Assembly: GCA_036320915.1 (NCBI GenBank)
Contig: JAXBDG010000001.1
Location: 1,798,001 to 1,862,000 of the forward strand
Length of the DNA stretch: 64,000 nt
DNA from: Linnemannia elongata
Lineage: Eukaryota; Mortierellomycota; Mortierellomycetes; Mortierellales; Mortierellaceae
Direction of reading: 5' to 3'
The stretch's first letter is position 1, and each line of letters starts with the position of its first letter. Under the pieces are notes generated by a model. That model was not told the DNA's origin. It ran no database searches and saw only the letters and a program-made list of their open reading frames with translations. Below, in pieces: positions 10,475-23,196 of this stretch. The translations under genes were made by a program, and so were the position numbers.

Positions 10475-11787
10475 ACGATGTACGCAGCCGAATCCTGCAC
10501 CTGGCCTTGAGTGCCTGTGCTGTTTGTTGCGCTGTTATTTGTCGCCATGCCAAGCATTGAGTTATTTCCTGGAAATGAAAAATCACATTATATAGGGTAC
10601 ATAAGTCCCAAAAATAAAATGAAGAGAAGGAATGAGTGACCACAAAGCGACACAAATACATATGAGCACAGGTAGGGCGCTGTTGACCGTTGCATCTCTT
10701 GGAACCTTGTTCCTAGAAGTACCTGCGATGGCTGATGTTTTCTTGGTTTGTCTTGTGCTCTCTCTCTTTTCTCTCTTAATTTTTGACTGGTTTGACCGAG
10801 AAGTACAAGACACACTTTCATAGATGCAAAACCAAGTAATTATCGAATGTGGCACAAGGAATGCTCATCTGGGCATTCAGTTCTCGTTGGTCCCCAAGTC
10901 AAGTGCTCCTACTTTTACTTGTTCACTGAGAAGGTATTTTTTTACGTTTGCGGTTTTGGCTGGGGTCATTCATTTTTTTTGCTTCGGGGCTCTCGCACAT
11001 GAAAAGAAAAAAAAAACAAACCTTCACTCAGTCAGAAACGACAAAACATGTGCCTGAATTTGATTGCCTTAAAAATGAATGCCGAAAGGTGGGTGTAATT
11101 CCCGCCACTTTTTTTTCTTATTATTATCTAACATCTCTTTTTCCCTTTCACCTCTTTTTTCTTTTCTCCTCATTCACTTTTCATTCTTTACGCCCTTTCA
11201 TGACCTTTGCATTCACCATCCTTCTTTAACACCTTCAATCCCTCTTTTTATTTTCAACGACCCCTCCCTTACGCACACACTGCACCACCACTACTTATAC
11301 ACACACACACACAAAAAAAAAAAAACATCCACACTTGCACGACGCACACTTTAACGAACAAAACACACTCACTCACTCACACTCACTCACACACACTCAA
11401 ACACACTCACCACACAAACACTCTACAACAATCTACAACAATCTACAACACAATCAAACGCCCATTCACGCAACGCACTCAAACACACAACAGCAACCTT
11501 TTATCACCACTACAACCGCCTCAATCGCTACAACCATCCAACGATCCTGATCCTACCGTTTTATTTACACTCTATCACTTAATTAACACCCTTCATACAC
11601 CCTTTTGTTATCTTTTGTTTCCATTATCGTTTTTCCCGCTACAATACCTACTGTACCCTTTATTACTATTATCCCCTAATCTGCTTGCTACCACCACCTT
11701 TTACTTTATAATATTACAACACCTTACTACTACTACTACTACAACCACCTAATACCCTTTAATATTCCCCCTACCGCTACTTTAATC
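10475..11787. other. intergenic region with CT, CA and TCAC repeats
   Basis: It holds the SMN 3' flank (AATAAA at 10613-10618), then a pyrimidine-rich stretch from about 11100. This is followed by a (CA)n tract at about 11290-11304, TCAC/CACA repeats at about 11365-11415, ACAATCT triplication near 11430 and (CTA)n at about 11724-11742, running up to the next ATG. The open frames here are repeat translations. Probable promoter and leader of the ankyrin gene. Confidence 0.5.
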
Positions 11788-13941
11788 ATGATTGAACAAA
11801 AGTCCCAACGTCTCATGGCTGCCTGCACCGAGGGCAACCTTGAACTCGTCAACAGAATCGCTTCCAAATTCGACAGCGTCCAGGAGCTCTGCGAGACCGA
11901 GCCCTCGTCTGGTTACACGCCCCTGATGATGGCTGCCCGACATGGCCATCTCGAGGTCGTTGAGGCTTTGATCCGACTCGGTCACGACCGCGCCGAGACT
12001 TCCAGGGTACGTTTACTACTTGAACTTGTTTGTTGGGCGCGAAGGATTGGGCAGAGACAACACAAAGGATGCGTAGGGTTTGTTGGGTGCACGCGCATGT
12101 GTGTGTGCTTATGTTTTGCACGTTTCTTTCTGTTTGTTTGAACACAAGAGGAACATGCGGCGGGCGTTGACTATTTGTGCTTCCAAGCAAGAGGCAAGAC
12201 AGATGGCATGCATAACCTTGTTGGCGATTAGGAGGAGGATGCAGACGCAGACACGCACCACCATGTGTTATTTCCAAGTGCGACAATGGCGAATTAATAT
12301 TGGGGTCCTGGCATGTGCATTCAATCATGCAGCATCTCATCATGTCTCTGGAGCATTGGTATCGGAGGCTCCCTGTGATTCATTTTGAAGGCTTACTCGA
12401 CTCTGGACTTACAAAGAAACCGATGGACTTGACTTTAGTCGGTCGGCGGGGTGCTTTGTTGTTTGTCAGTAGGCGGACGAAACGAGTGGAGAAGTGAAGT
12501 GGTGTTTGGTTTTGCTCTTATTTTTAATATAGTTTGATTGAGCTTGCTGTTTGGGGTGTTACAGCCATGGCCGAGAGCGTCGTTGATGGACTCAGATATT
12601 AACGGAGCTGTATATCTCTTTTCTTCTTTCTTCTCTTTTTCTCTATGATAATTGGCTCATCATCTTTTCCTTTTCAATGTCGACAAAACACAATTGGATA
12701 ACCAAACAAACAGGATCTCAACAACAACAACATCTTGATGATTGCGGCCGAGCATGGTCACTTGGCCATCTTTGAGGTCTATGCAACAAAGTTCCCGCGC
12801 GTTGTTGAGATGAGCAACAAGAAGGGTTGGACAGCCCTGACAACTGCTGCACGATTCGGAGCCATTGGCATGGTCGAGGTGAGTTTTTGTTTTCGATGAT
12901 TGTTATCTTGGAGATCGTTGCAATTATCATTTTGAAACATGATTGGCTTCTATTATAGCCCTGAGCTGACACTCTCTTTCCCCGCCTTTCCCTGACCCTT
13001 ACCTCCTCGACCCTTGACCGACCCTTTTTTTTTTTTTTTTTTTTTTAGATTTTACTTCACCTTGGAGCTGACATCGACCACCGAGACGAGGAAGGAAGCA
13101 CGCCACTACACCAGTAAGGAGAATTATTCACTTTTGCGACAGTTTCGAATATCTTTCTCTTACAAAAACACCGACAACGGAATAACAACTGCCCGATGAG
13201 TGTGTAAGCTAAGCTGTTGCCAAACACTAACCAAATGAGGCCCCACTATCCTTTCCCCTTTGGCGTGGTTTATTATGAAACTTAGTGCTGCTGCCTATGG
13301 TCACATTCAGGTAACGTGCAAGGGGTTACTTCAAAACAATATACCTTCAGGCACATCCGTAATAACTAATCAATTGATACTAATGAACAGTCCTTGTTTA
13401 TTATTTATGATGAAAATAGACCATTACCTTGTTGATTGAAAAGGGAAGCAGCTCGACTATCAAGAACAATGGCGGCTGGACCGCACAGGACTTTGCATTC
13501 TCGGACAAGGTGTCGGCACATATGGAAGGTTCGTTTTTTTCTTCCTTTGTCATGACAACGAGGCGTCGATTTGGGCTGTAATGACCCTGTGATGCAAAAA
13601 TGAAAAACGTGTTATTGACTCTCCTTTTTTTGCGTATGATTTTAGAATGCTGGAGAGCGACGGGCAGATCGATGACTTCGTCGCCTTCGTCCTTCTCGTC
13701 ACTTTACTCCAACGGCTCAGGACAGCAGGATTCGCTTTCAGGTTCGCCCCCATCAACCGTCGGCAAATCGGGAGCGAATACGCCTATGCCGTTGGCGCTG
13801 TCTGGTCGCAAGGAGTCATGGACGAATCTTGCACATGGACCCTTGTCACCCATCTTGGCCTCCATCTCTGGTGCGACTTCTCCACGGCTTGCACCTTCGA
13901 ATGCATGGTCGGAGTTCAAGCGAGTCATCGTCAAGCAGTAA
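11788..13941 (+). CDS. ankyrin-repeat protein, Avo2-like (putative TORC2 subunit)
   Basis: Exons 11788-12006, 12714-12878, 13049-13113, 13286-13310, 13420-13528 and 13646-13941 give 292 aa. Residues 1-175 form about five ankyrin repeats: SQRLMAACTEGNLELVNRIAS, then YTPLMMAARHGHLEVVEALI, NILMIAAEHGHLAIFEVYA, WTALTTAARFGAIGMVEILL and STPLHHAAAYGHIQTITLLI. The tail is Ser/Pro-rich and probably phosphorylated. The repeat layout, the IRLGHDRAE segment and the GWTAQDFA segment after the last repeat resemble fungal Avo2, a non-essential subunit of TOR complex 2. Ankyrin repeats are generic, so this naming is provisional. Exon 4 is only 25 nt; intron 1 is 707 nt; intron 2 ends in an uninterrupted T tract before AG. 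Confidence 0.65.
13025..13046 (+). repeat. T22 polypyrimidine tract before a splice acceptor
   Basis: Twenty-two consecutive T residues directly precede the AG of the second intron of the Avo2-like gene. Confidence 0.85.
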
Positions 13942-14928
13942 TGCTGCAACTGATAGTTGGTTCTCTTGTCTGATCATCGGAGCTAACCCCTAAAAAAACC
14001 AATAAAAGACCGAGACAAACAGCGAAAAGGAGGAGCAAGAGATGAACCGTTACGGTTGTGTCCAACGGTAATGGGAGTCTTCATTTTTTTTTTTTTTTTT
14101 TTTTTTTTGGTGGCGGTTGGTTGGAACTGATGGTGCCTGAATTTGTGATACAGTCTGCTTATTGGTGTTTCAGGCACAGATTTCATTTTCTTGCATTAAT
14201 AACAACTCAGAAGAAAAGGCGGCTTGGTGAGAGTCGGGGTGGTAACAGACAAGGAAAGGGGGGTAGGCACAGTCTATGTATGGACACATAGAGACATGGA
14301 CATGTATCTTACCCAGGTGAAAAGTGAGCAGGATAGGGGATGAGGAGGATGTGGGTGGTTATTTTTTGTTCAATTCAGCTTATGCTCTCTCTTTCTCTCT
14401 CTCTCTTTGGTGCCAATCGATGTGTGGGTGAGTGTTGTGTAAAAATACAAATGAAATGGTTGTGTTGGACAGAGGGAAGAAAAGAAAATATCGTTTGTAG
14501 CGAAAAGCTCTCAAAAAAAAAAAAAAAAAAAGTGTGTTGTTAATATAGGGTGCAGCAGGTGTATGTTTTGTGTTTCCTGTCCCTGCCAGACGACCATTTC
14601 AACCAACTAATCCAATCCAAAACCCAACCAGCCCTCCCTCCACTTCTACTAGTCCTTGCTCTCCCAGTCCAACCAAGTCCAACCAACCAACTAACCCGAC
14701 CAGCATCTAACCTTCTTCCCCTTCCCTTCATCATCTTTCCTCATCTCATCCCCTTTCTTCATCCCACTTCCTCTTTTTCACACCTCCCTCCCACTCTTCA
14801 TCCTCCGCCCCTCTCTCTCTCTTTTTTTTTTGTCCACTCATACCCAAAAAAAAATATACCTTCCTTCTTCCCCCTTCTCCCGACTCTTTCCTCCCTTCCC
14901 TCCCTCTTCATAACTTTTTGCCCACAAG
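13942..14928. other. intergenic region between Avo2-like and TBC genes
   Basis: 3' flank, then a long T tract at about 14086-14109, a CT microsatellite near 14385-14407, an A tract near 14514-14531, and a CT-rich leader from about 14700 to 14920 ending just before the TBC ATG. No supported gene. Confidence 0.5.
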
Positions 14929-17900
14929 ATGATGGCAAGTAAGCAATCCGCTGCTGCTGCCTTCGCGTCGGATGATGAGGGCCAGGACTACGATCCCGTC
15001 TACAACTATGGCTCCGCGTCTGACTATGAGGAGGACAAGTACCAACATACTCAGGCTGCCCACTCAACAACGGCTCCCTCCTCCTCCCTTCCTCCTTCCG
15101 CAACACAACCACACAACTATGGCTATTCTGACGACGAAAGCGAGGACGAATATTACAACCAACAACAGCAACATAATCAACAAGTGAGACAGGTCGTTTC
15201 TCCGTCCTCCGTTGCTTTGCCCACTAGCCCCGTTTCGTCCAGGGGCGGCCCAGGGGCAGGAGGTTACGACTCTTACAACGATCGACGGGATTCATACCCT
15301 ACACCTTCTTCCCACGTCGCTCCCGTTGCTGCTTCCGCTACAACTCCTACAGCAGGCACCCCTGCCGCTGCCCCAATCTCATCCTCCAGGAACTCGTGGG
15401 AGGAAAACGACAGTGATGATGAAGAGCCTTACCCAGCAGACGCATACGACTATGGCCAGGAAGACGAATCATCGAGCGGGGACGAGTACGAAGAACGCCC
15501 TCGTAGTAGTCAGGTTCTGAACCAGCAAGAGCAACCGCAAGCCCCTCATGGATATAGCGATCGTGAAGATAGTGAGGACGAATTCGAAGTACGCCCTCGT
15601 AGTCACCTTCAGCACCAGCAACAACAACGACAGAGCCAACAGCCAGAAGCAACAGCTCAGGGACACAACTATGCAGCTGACAGTGACCATTCTGAGGACG
15701 AATACAAGGAGCGCCCCCGTAGCCATATTCAGCAACAACCGCCCCAGCCCCCATCATCGAACCACTACCATACTGACAGCCAATCTGAGGACGAGTTTGA
15801 AGAGCGCCCTCGTAGTCGCCAGCAGCAGCAGCAGCAACAGTTCCATGGATACGATGACCACCGCGCTGCCGACAATCAGTCCGAGGACGAGTATGAGGAG
15901 CGCCCTCGCAGCCACGTTCAACAGCGCCAGTCGATTCAATCTAACCACTCCCATACCGAGATTGCTCATGTTGCACAGAAAGAGCAACAGGCCAAGAACT
16001 CTTACAACTACGACTCGGACTATTCTCGGTCGAGCTCCGAGGACCACCGCCAGCCTGCTCCCATCTCTGCTCCAATGGCAGCAGTAGCCCCCATCCACCA
16101 CCAGGAGGAGACGCAACACAACGCAAGATACTCGACCGAGAGCTTTGACAGGCGGTCGTCTTATGAGGAGGAGAAGAAGGTTGTGCCTACAGTGACTCAG
16201 GCAGCTCCTATCCATTATGGCAGCGACAGTGACAGTGATGATGACTACAAGCCCGCTCTGGCCTCCCCGGTCGCCCACCATCAACAACCAAAGGAGGCTT
16301 TCTACGAGGATTTCGGCGAGGAGCCCGTCCTGCACAACAACAACATGTTCCAGTCCTCGGCCCTCGACCCCCGTGCCTCGGTCAACTCTGCCAAATCATT
16401 CTCGAGCCACACCAAGCACCATTCATTCGGGTATGACGAGAGACCAGCTGAGCATGATGTCCCCTCGGAGTCCGAGTCCGGGTCGTCGTCCGAGGCTGAT
16501 GAGCCAGAGAAAGAGAACAAGCTGAAGGAGCTGTCGTCGACCTTAATGAGCGCCGCCGCCGTTGCTCCCGTGTCGTCTCCTACTATTACTACCCAGGCGC
16601 CACCTCCAATTCCCAACAGGTCGCGTCCTACCTCCACCTTCTCGCTTGCTTCTCACAACTCGCTGGCTTCGCCTCGCTCGCCTACTTTTGCCCGGTCGAT
16701 GGGATCTCCAGTTGCTGAACGCTGGGAGCAGCCTGCTGGCACTCGCGCTCCTGACTCGCCTGTGGTCTCTGCTGTTTCTGCTCCTGTTATTGCCGCCGCC
16801 GCCGCGGCTGCTGTTGCTGCTGCTGCCACAGCTGCCGTCGTTGCTAGCCCGCCTACATCTGCATCCGCACCTGCACCTACACCAGCGCCAATCACCCCTG
16901 CCGCGGCTGCCTCTCCTCCTTCTCCACCTGCTAAGGACACCCCACCCTTGGCAGTCGATACTGTCTCTCAAAAGTCAGCCTCATCTACTTCGTCCTTGGA
17001 CGCCAGACAGAAGAACTCGGGGTACGACAGCGACACCTCAGGAACCTCGATTGACCTCCACTCGCCCACCTACAAGAGCCAATCCTCCAAGATGACTCCC
17101 CCCAGCGTCTTCACCCGTACCTTTTCCTCCAGCTCCTCGGGAGGAGCCAAAGACACTAAGGCCAACCATGGCCCTGACAGTCCCGAGAGAACCCGCCCCA
17201 TCTCATACGCGACCGTTTTCTCGGATGCCGACATGAACGATGTCAACTTGATGGATGAACCCCTGGCCTCTGAACAGCGCGCCAGCGTGGTTGTGCCCCG
17301 AACGCCTGTCACCCCTTCAGCCTTTGGGTTCGCGTCCGGCTTTTTCGGCGGAGCAGCAGCGCGGTCTCAGCCCACACCACCACCAGCATCTTCTTCTTCG
17401 TCGCAGCCTCAGCAAGTTCCTCTTCCTGCTACCCCTGTTCAGGCCGCACCATCGACCCCTGTTGCGCCTACCCCACCACCCAAGACAAACGACACTCGCT
17501 CTCGTAGTACGTCGATCAGCACGTTTGCAAGCACCATTGGTGCCTTTGCCCGCGGTTTTTCATCCCAGAGCCAGCCTCCCGTACCTCCAATGCCCACCAG
17601 GACTCCCAGTCAGATCAGTCAGCGCACTTCGAACGCACCTGCACCATCCACATTTGCCGCTTTCGGTCAGCAACAGCAGCAACAGGATCCTCGCAACTCT
17701 TCGGCCACCAGGAGCATGACCTCCGCTAGAGCTTCGACCATCTCGAACGCGACCAACGATTCCAATATGGACATGTTGTTGGCACGTTTGGAGGCCCAGA
17801 ACGAGCTGTTGGCGCAGGAGTCTAAGCGCCGCGCTACCACTGAGTCTGACATGGATCGAGCCTTGAACCATGCCAAGGAGGAGGCTGCACCTGGTGATGA

Positions 17901-19558
17901 TGTCGACTGGGGTGAGTTTAGTTGTACTTCACAGTTTTGTTGAGCGACGATATGTCCCTGAGTACAATTTTCTAACGTTACTTTCTAAATTACATTGACG
18001 AATCTAGACTACTGGGGAGCATTGATGCACGATTACAACGGCGTAGTGAAGCGGAACCCCAAGCAGCTGACAACCATGATCCAGCGTGGCGTCCCCTCGG
18101 CCCTGCGTGGCCTGATCTGGCAGCTGCTGGCGAAATCCAAGGACCCTCAATTGGAGTCAACATTTGCAGAGCTGCTCAAGTCGACCAGCACTCACGAGAA
18201 GCAGATTACCAGGGACATGACCCGGACGTTCCCTAACCACGAGTACTTCACAGCCGAGGGTGGCGTTGGCCAGGAGGCACTGTTTAATGTTGCAAAGGCT
18301 TATAGTCTTTATGACCCCGAGGTTGGGTACTGCCAGGGGATCAGCTTTATTGTTGGGCCCCTCCTTTTGAACGTAAGTTTTTTTTTTTCGATGTTGCAAT
18401 TATTTTGTCTCAAAGTAAGCGATAATGACTATGTGTGTTGTAATGTCGTTGATATCTAACCCATCCTTTTTTTTTATTGTTCTTCTAAACATGAATAGAT
18501 GCCAGAGGAAGAGGCGTTCTGCATGCTAGTCCGGATGATGCAAACCTACGAGATGCGCGGCCACTACACCCCCGACATGGAAAAACTCCAACTTCGCCTG
18601 TACCAATTCGAACAACTGATGGAAGAAACCGTGCCCATGGTGTTCAAGCATCTCCGAAACCAGGGTATCCGGTCCACCATGTATGCGTCCCAATGGTTCA
18701 TGACCGTCTTTGCCTACAAGTTCCCGCTCGAGTTGGTCTTTAGGGTGTACGATATCCTGTTTGTTGAGGGTGCCGATGCGCTGTTGCGATTTGCGATTGC
18801 GCTTTTGAAGATGAACCATGATCGGATCTTGTCGTTGGACTTTGAGGTCTTGATTGAGTTCTTGAAGCATGGTCTCTTTGAGCCCTACATGGTACGTTCC
18901 TTCGCCTTTGCTGCTGAATGTTTTTTTTGACGTTTATTTGAGAGCCATGCCTGTTTTTCGCGTTTAGTACTTTTTGCTAACGGCTCTCATCTTTTGATTC
19001 GCTCTCTTCATTGTAACACAGAATGACGCGGGTCTGTTCATCAGGGACGCGTACGAAGTTAAGGTGACTCCCAAGAAACTTCAACAATACACTCAAAAGT
19101 ACCAAGCACTCCTCCAGAAGCAACAAGCCGAGCTGGCCGCCGAAGAAAACCTCCGCGAATCCAACCGTCTCCTCTCGACTCAAGTCCGTACCCTCGAGGG
19201 ATCCCTCCACCAACTCAACAAGGAACACGTTGATCTTGCCAAGGAGCTCATCACGCGCAAAATGGAGATGGCTCAACTATCCGACAGGAACGATGTTCTT
19301 GAACAGAAGGTGTCGGACTTGACCAAGATTGTGGATTCTCAGGGCAAGGAGGTTGAGGAGCAGTACAAGGGCGAGATCGAGGATGTGTTGAGGAAGAATA
19401 TGGAGATTCAGAAGAAGAATGAACAGTTGGAGGATCAGTTGGCATACATGGAGTCGTTGTTGGTCGAGACAAAGATGAAGTACGCCGAGTCTGAGATTGA
19501 GCGTGATTCGTTGAGTCGGAAACTGAGCGATATGCGCAAGGCCCTTGTTGCCATGTAA
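14929..19558 (+). CDS. TBC-domain Rab GTPase-activating protein, Gyp5/EVI5-like
   Basis: GTPase-activating protein for Rab GTPases in vesicle traffic. Exons 14929-17911, 18008-18372, 18499-18891 and 19022-19558 give 1425 aa. Residues 1-~990 are disordered and low-complexity (Ser, Pro, Gln, acidic clusters). The TBC domain runs from about 1020 to 1250, starting MIQRGVPSALRGLIWQLLA. Both catalytic fingers are present: Arg1067 in ITRDMTRTFP and Gln1104 in YCQGIS, so it should be active. The C-terminal ~170 residues are a long coiled coil. TBC followed by coiled coil is the arrangement of Gyp5/Gyl1 and EVI5, which act on Ypt1/Sec4-class or Rab11-class GTPases; the substrate cannot be read here. 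The N-terminal extension is much longer than in yeast Gyp5. Confidence 0.9.
15475..15915 (+). repeat. imperfect coding repeat in the TBC protein N-terminus
   Basis: Five spaced copies of a unit centred on S-E/G-D-E-Y/F-E/K-E/V-R-P-R-S, 30-45 residues apart and separated by Gln/His-rich linkers. The core mixes an acidic Ser cluster (CK2-like) with a basic RPRS box. It lies within residues ~183-329. Confidence 0.8.
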
Positions 19559-20394
19559 TTTTCTTCTATCATTTACGACCATCTCTTTTTTTACATTATT
19601 CAGCATTCTACAGCTTATAACCTAGAGCTACACACACACAACCATTATTAAAACAGAATGGATAATTTATTTCAAGCAAGCAAGAAAAAAAAAAATAGCC
19701 AAACAATCCTTCTTTGCTTTACCTGATCGAACTTGTTTTGCATTATGCATTGCGATGTAATCATGCCTGCTATCTCGACCCCATGTGCGCACGCCCTTTG
19801 TCCATTTTTTGCCTTGTTCTCTTTTCGCCCTGATGCGTTCATTTTTTTTTTTTTTTTGCATTCGGGAAGGAAAAGGATGAACTTTGTGATTTTTGGAGTG
19901 TTGGAATACCGTTCTCCATGCTCGCGTTTCGCGTGGGAGAGAAAGGGACGTGGGAGATAGACGTGGGAGAGAAGGGAGAGGGAGGGCCAGAGGGGCGTAA
20001 AATGACATGTTTGAACGAGTGGGTGGGATAGATAGGTGGAGCTGCGAGAAAGAAAAAAAAGGGGGTGAAAGGGAGACGACGAGGAAGGGAAGGGGGATGA
20101 ATGGCGGAGAAGTAAGCAAAATAGGCGGAGCAAAGTGAAGAAAAAAAAATAAATAAAAACAAGGGGGGAAGACTTTTGCAAAGATGGGCGGCATCATCGT
20201 CATCCAAAAGATGGGCCCATGGTATGTTGACCTTCATGCAATTGCGCAGAAAGAGAAGGCTATGTTTGAGGACCATTGGAGGGGTAAAGGAGCAATTGGA
20301 TCCCAATGATTTTGTTGTTTTTTTGAAGGGCAATGTTGTGAAAAAAGCAGCATTTTGGATGGATGAAAGGGGGAATGACTTTGTCGTGTATGCG

Positions 20395-20395
<1 letters not shown>

Positions 20396-20430
<35 letters not shown>
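20396..20430 (+). repeat. T35 homopolymer
   Basis: The longest mononucleotide run noticed in the window. Confidence 0.9.
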
Positions 20431-20432
<2 letters not shown>

Positions 20433-21123
20433 ATGAGGTGCCTGTCTGTTTGTTTTGATAACGTACTCCTTTTCCTCTCTCTTCCTCTTTCTGTCCCATC
20501 CCTTTGTCACCAAAGGTGGCTAACCGTCAAAGTGTTAACCTATTAGGCCCGGAAGATTTGAGTGATGGACAGATAGGAGCAGACAACGGTGACAAGGGGA
20601 GGGGACGTAGGGGGGATGTAGGGTGAATCCTCCACCATTGGAGATAGAAAATCGAGGCCCATGATGAGTCGAGAAGGAGTGACGAAGGGATGAACGACAA
20701 GGTATTTGTGGACTGGGCTGAAGGCGTGTTGACATTACGGCGAGAGGAACGAGTGAGGAAGAGAGGAAGACGGAAAAGGAGGGATGTGCCGAAGAGGAGC
20801 AAGGGGGTGGTGGTATTAGTAGTGATGAGCGGTGGATAGAGGTCGACAACAACGACGAACCTTACCCTTCCTCTCTTCACTTCCAAGGGAGAGGAAGGGG
20901 AGTGAGAGGAAGAGGGAGGTATGGCTCAACCTTCGCGACGCGTGTCTTTTTCTTGTCTGTGAAAAAAAAAGACAAAAAGGAAAGTCAGGGAGAAGGGGGC
21001 AGAAGCACGATGACCGATAGGATAGACATGGCATGGACATGGCATGGCATCGCATAATCTCCCGCGTTGTATTTCTAGTACTGCCGAGGAAGAAAAACAT
21101 GAAGGAGAAGGGGGCAATGGCAT

Positions 21124-21151
21124 GGTCGATGGTCGATGGTCGATGTTCGAT
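21124..21151 (+). repeat. 7-bp tandem repeat (GGTCGAT)
   Basis: Three exact head-to-tail copies and one degenerate copy in the region upstream of the Spg1 gene. Function unknown. Confidence 0.85.
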
Positions 21152-22037
21152 ATGGTTACTCATACCATTGACCCATTTTCAATTCCTTACATTCAGACAG
21201 AAAGGGTTCTAAAGCCCCTCTTCCCATCCCTTCCCTTCTCTTTCTCTTCCCTCCTTTTCTCCCTTCTCTTCCTCCCTTTGCTTTGTATTTGTTTGTTTGT
21301 TTCTCTGCTTTGTATCTGTGTATTCTTCGTACAGTACTCGCCCCCTATTATTTTATTCCCTTTGTCACTCCATCCTGACACTCACTTCTTTCTTGTCTTT
21401 TCTCCTTCCTTTTTTTCTCGTCCTCTTCTTCTTTCTTCTTTCTTCTCTTCTCTTCTTCTCTCTTTCTTTCTTCTCTTCTCATCTTTCCTTACATCCGTAC
21501 TCCTCCACTCCACCTCCCATCACATATACCGTCGTTGCTGAACTCGTTCCTATCGTGACCCATCCAGACATTTTTCTTCTCTTGATCATACCAACAGGAC
21601 ATACTCCTTATACCCTTCTTTTTCTCTTTAACCTTTCAATCGATCCAGTGTCACACACACCCTTTACACAGACACTCAGCCTTCTCTTCTCCTTCCTTTC
21701 TTCGTTCCTCCCTTTTACCCCTCTTCTCTTTCTCCCGCAGTCAGTCCAGTCCAAGGAGAACATTTCCACATAGCTGAACACATCATCACCCGTTTCCTCT
21801 CCCGGACGCATAACACGCGAGTCTCCTTTCTTTGACCGAGGCTTACCGTCCCTTCTTTTCATTTTCTTCCTTACAACCACCTCCCGAACTTCAATTGTCC
21901 TTTCAAGTCCTCGCCATCACCCGATTCGTACTCGCCACTCTTTCTTTTCTGGAAAGCCAAATTGTACCTCCACCGCACTTCACGGAATATCCACCCTTCT
22001 CTTCACTTTTACACAAAACCAAATCACACATACTCCA

Positions 22038-23164
22038 ATGGCTGCTACGGGCGAGTCTGCCAAGAAGAGCAGGTAATTAACAAGAGAGCAGTACGCAATT
22101 GAAACGACGAGAAACTTGAACAATAACCCTGGACTCCCTTCCTGGGGCGATGAAGGCCTGCCTGTGGTAGTGGGGATGTTAGCAAATGTGGTCGTTATTG
22201 CTGCTCGTTCATATTCAAGTTCAGAACCCTTATCGAAAGTGAGTGAGCACAAAAAATGAGTGTGGGAGAGTGTTTTCTAATATCACCATAATCTTTCTCC
22301 TCTTTTTTTCTTCTTTGCCTCTGTGTCTTGCTCTACTTTATCATGTTATGATACCAAACCTTCGTTTCTGCGACTGGCACCATCTCAACCAACAATGGCA
22401 TCGACTTCAACAATGTGTAAACCAACAATACCGACAACAGCGGCTCTTCGCACAACAGCGTGGTGATCAAGGTCGGCATGGTCGGCGACTCACAAATTGG
22501 CAAGACGAGTTTGATGGTCAAATACGTCGAGGGTTCCTTTGACGAGGACTATGTCCAAACCCTGGGTAAGCAATTGGCAGTTGGCAGTCGGTATTGAAAA
22601 TACTAGTAAAGGCCATGGATGTTCTCTTTATGTTTTTGTTGTCAATGGTCCGAAGGATGTCGTGCTGCTACTCTCTGCTCGCGTTCTCGTTTCTGTTGAT
22701 GCTGCTTTTTCCTCCCCTTCTTTCCTCTACCCCTCGTCCTTACCTCTTTCTTACCCCCTTGCGAATGGACTTTTTGTTGTTGGCGTTTCTCTCGCTTGTT
22801 TTTCTGTCTTTCTCGCGCCCCCCTTGGATCTGCAAGTCTCGTACCTTCTGACCTTCTTTCCTTCTTTCTTTTGTTGTTTGCCATCGTCATCCACGCTGAA
22901 CCTTGCTCGGTCGGTGTGCATATAGGTGTCAACTTTATGGAAAAAACGATTTCGATCCGTAACACGGAAATCACCTTCAGCATATGGGATCTCGGAGGTA
23001 AGCTAAGCAAAAAACACACACACATACACACACAAAGCTACATCAGGAAGAGCTCCCCTAAGGGCAAGAATAGGGCCAAGGCTTCTTGTTTGTTTGTTTT
23101 TCTCGTTTTCTCCTTACCCTTTGTTTTTGAGTTGGGCGGGTGTGAGGTGAGGATGGTGAAAGAA

Positions 23165-23196
<32 letters not shown>

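Larger units (their letters stand above)
19559..22037. other. 2.5-kb intergenic region with purine then pyrimidine blocks
   Basis: 3' flank of the TBC gene, then purine-rich + strand at about 19925-20160 and 20560-20950, a T35 run at 20396-20430, a GGTCGAT tandem repeat at 21124-21151, and CT-rich sequence from about 21210 to 21510 and on towards the Spg1 start. Long open frames on both strands are Lys or Ser/Phe/Pro runs from these tracts. No supported gene, although the purine/pyrimidine switch resembles a divergent promoter. Confidence 0.45.

Noticed and set aside
19839..20513. 224-codon - strand frame with a poly-Lys stretch
   Set aside because: It reads through the T35 homopolymer and GA-rich blocks; no recognisable protein features.
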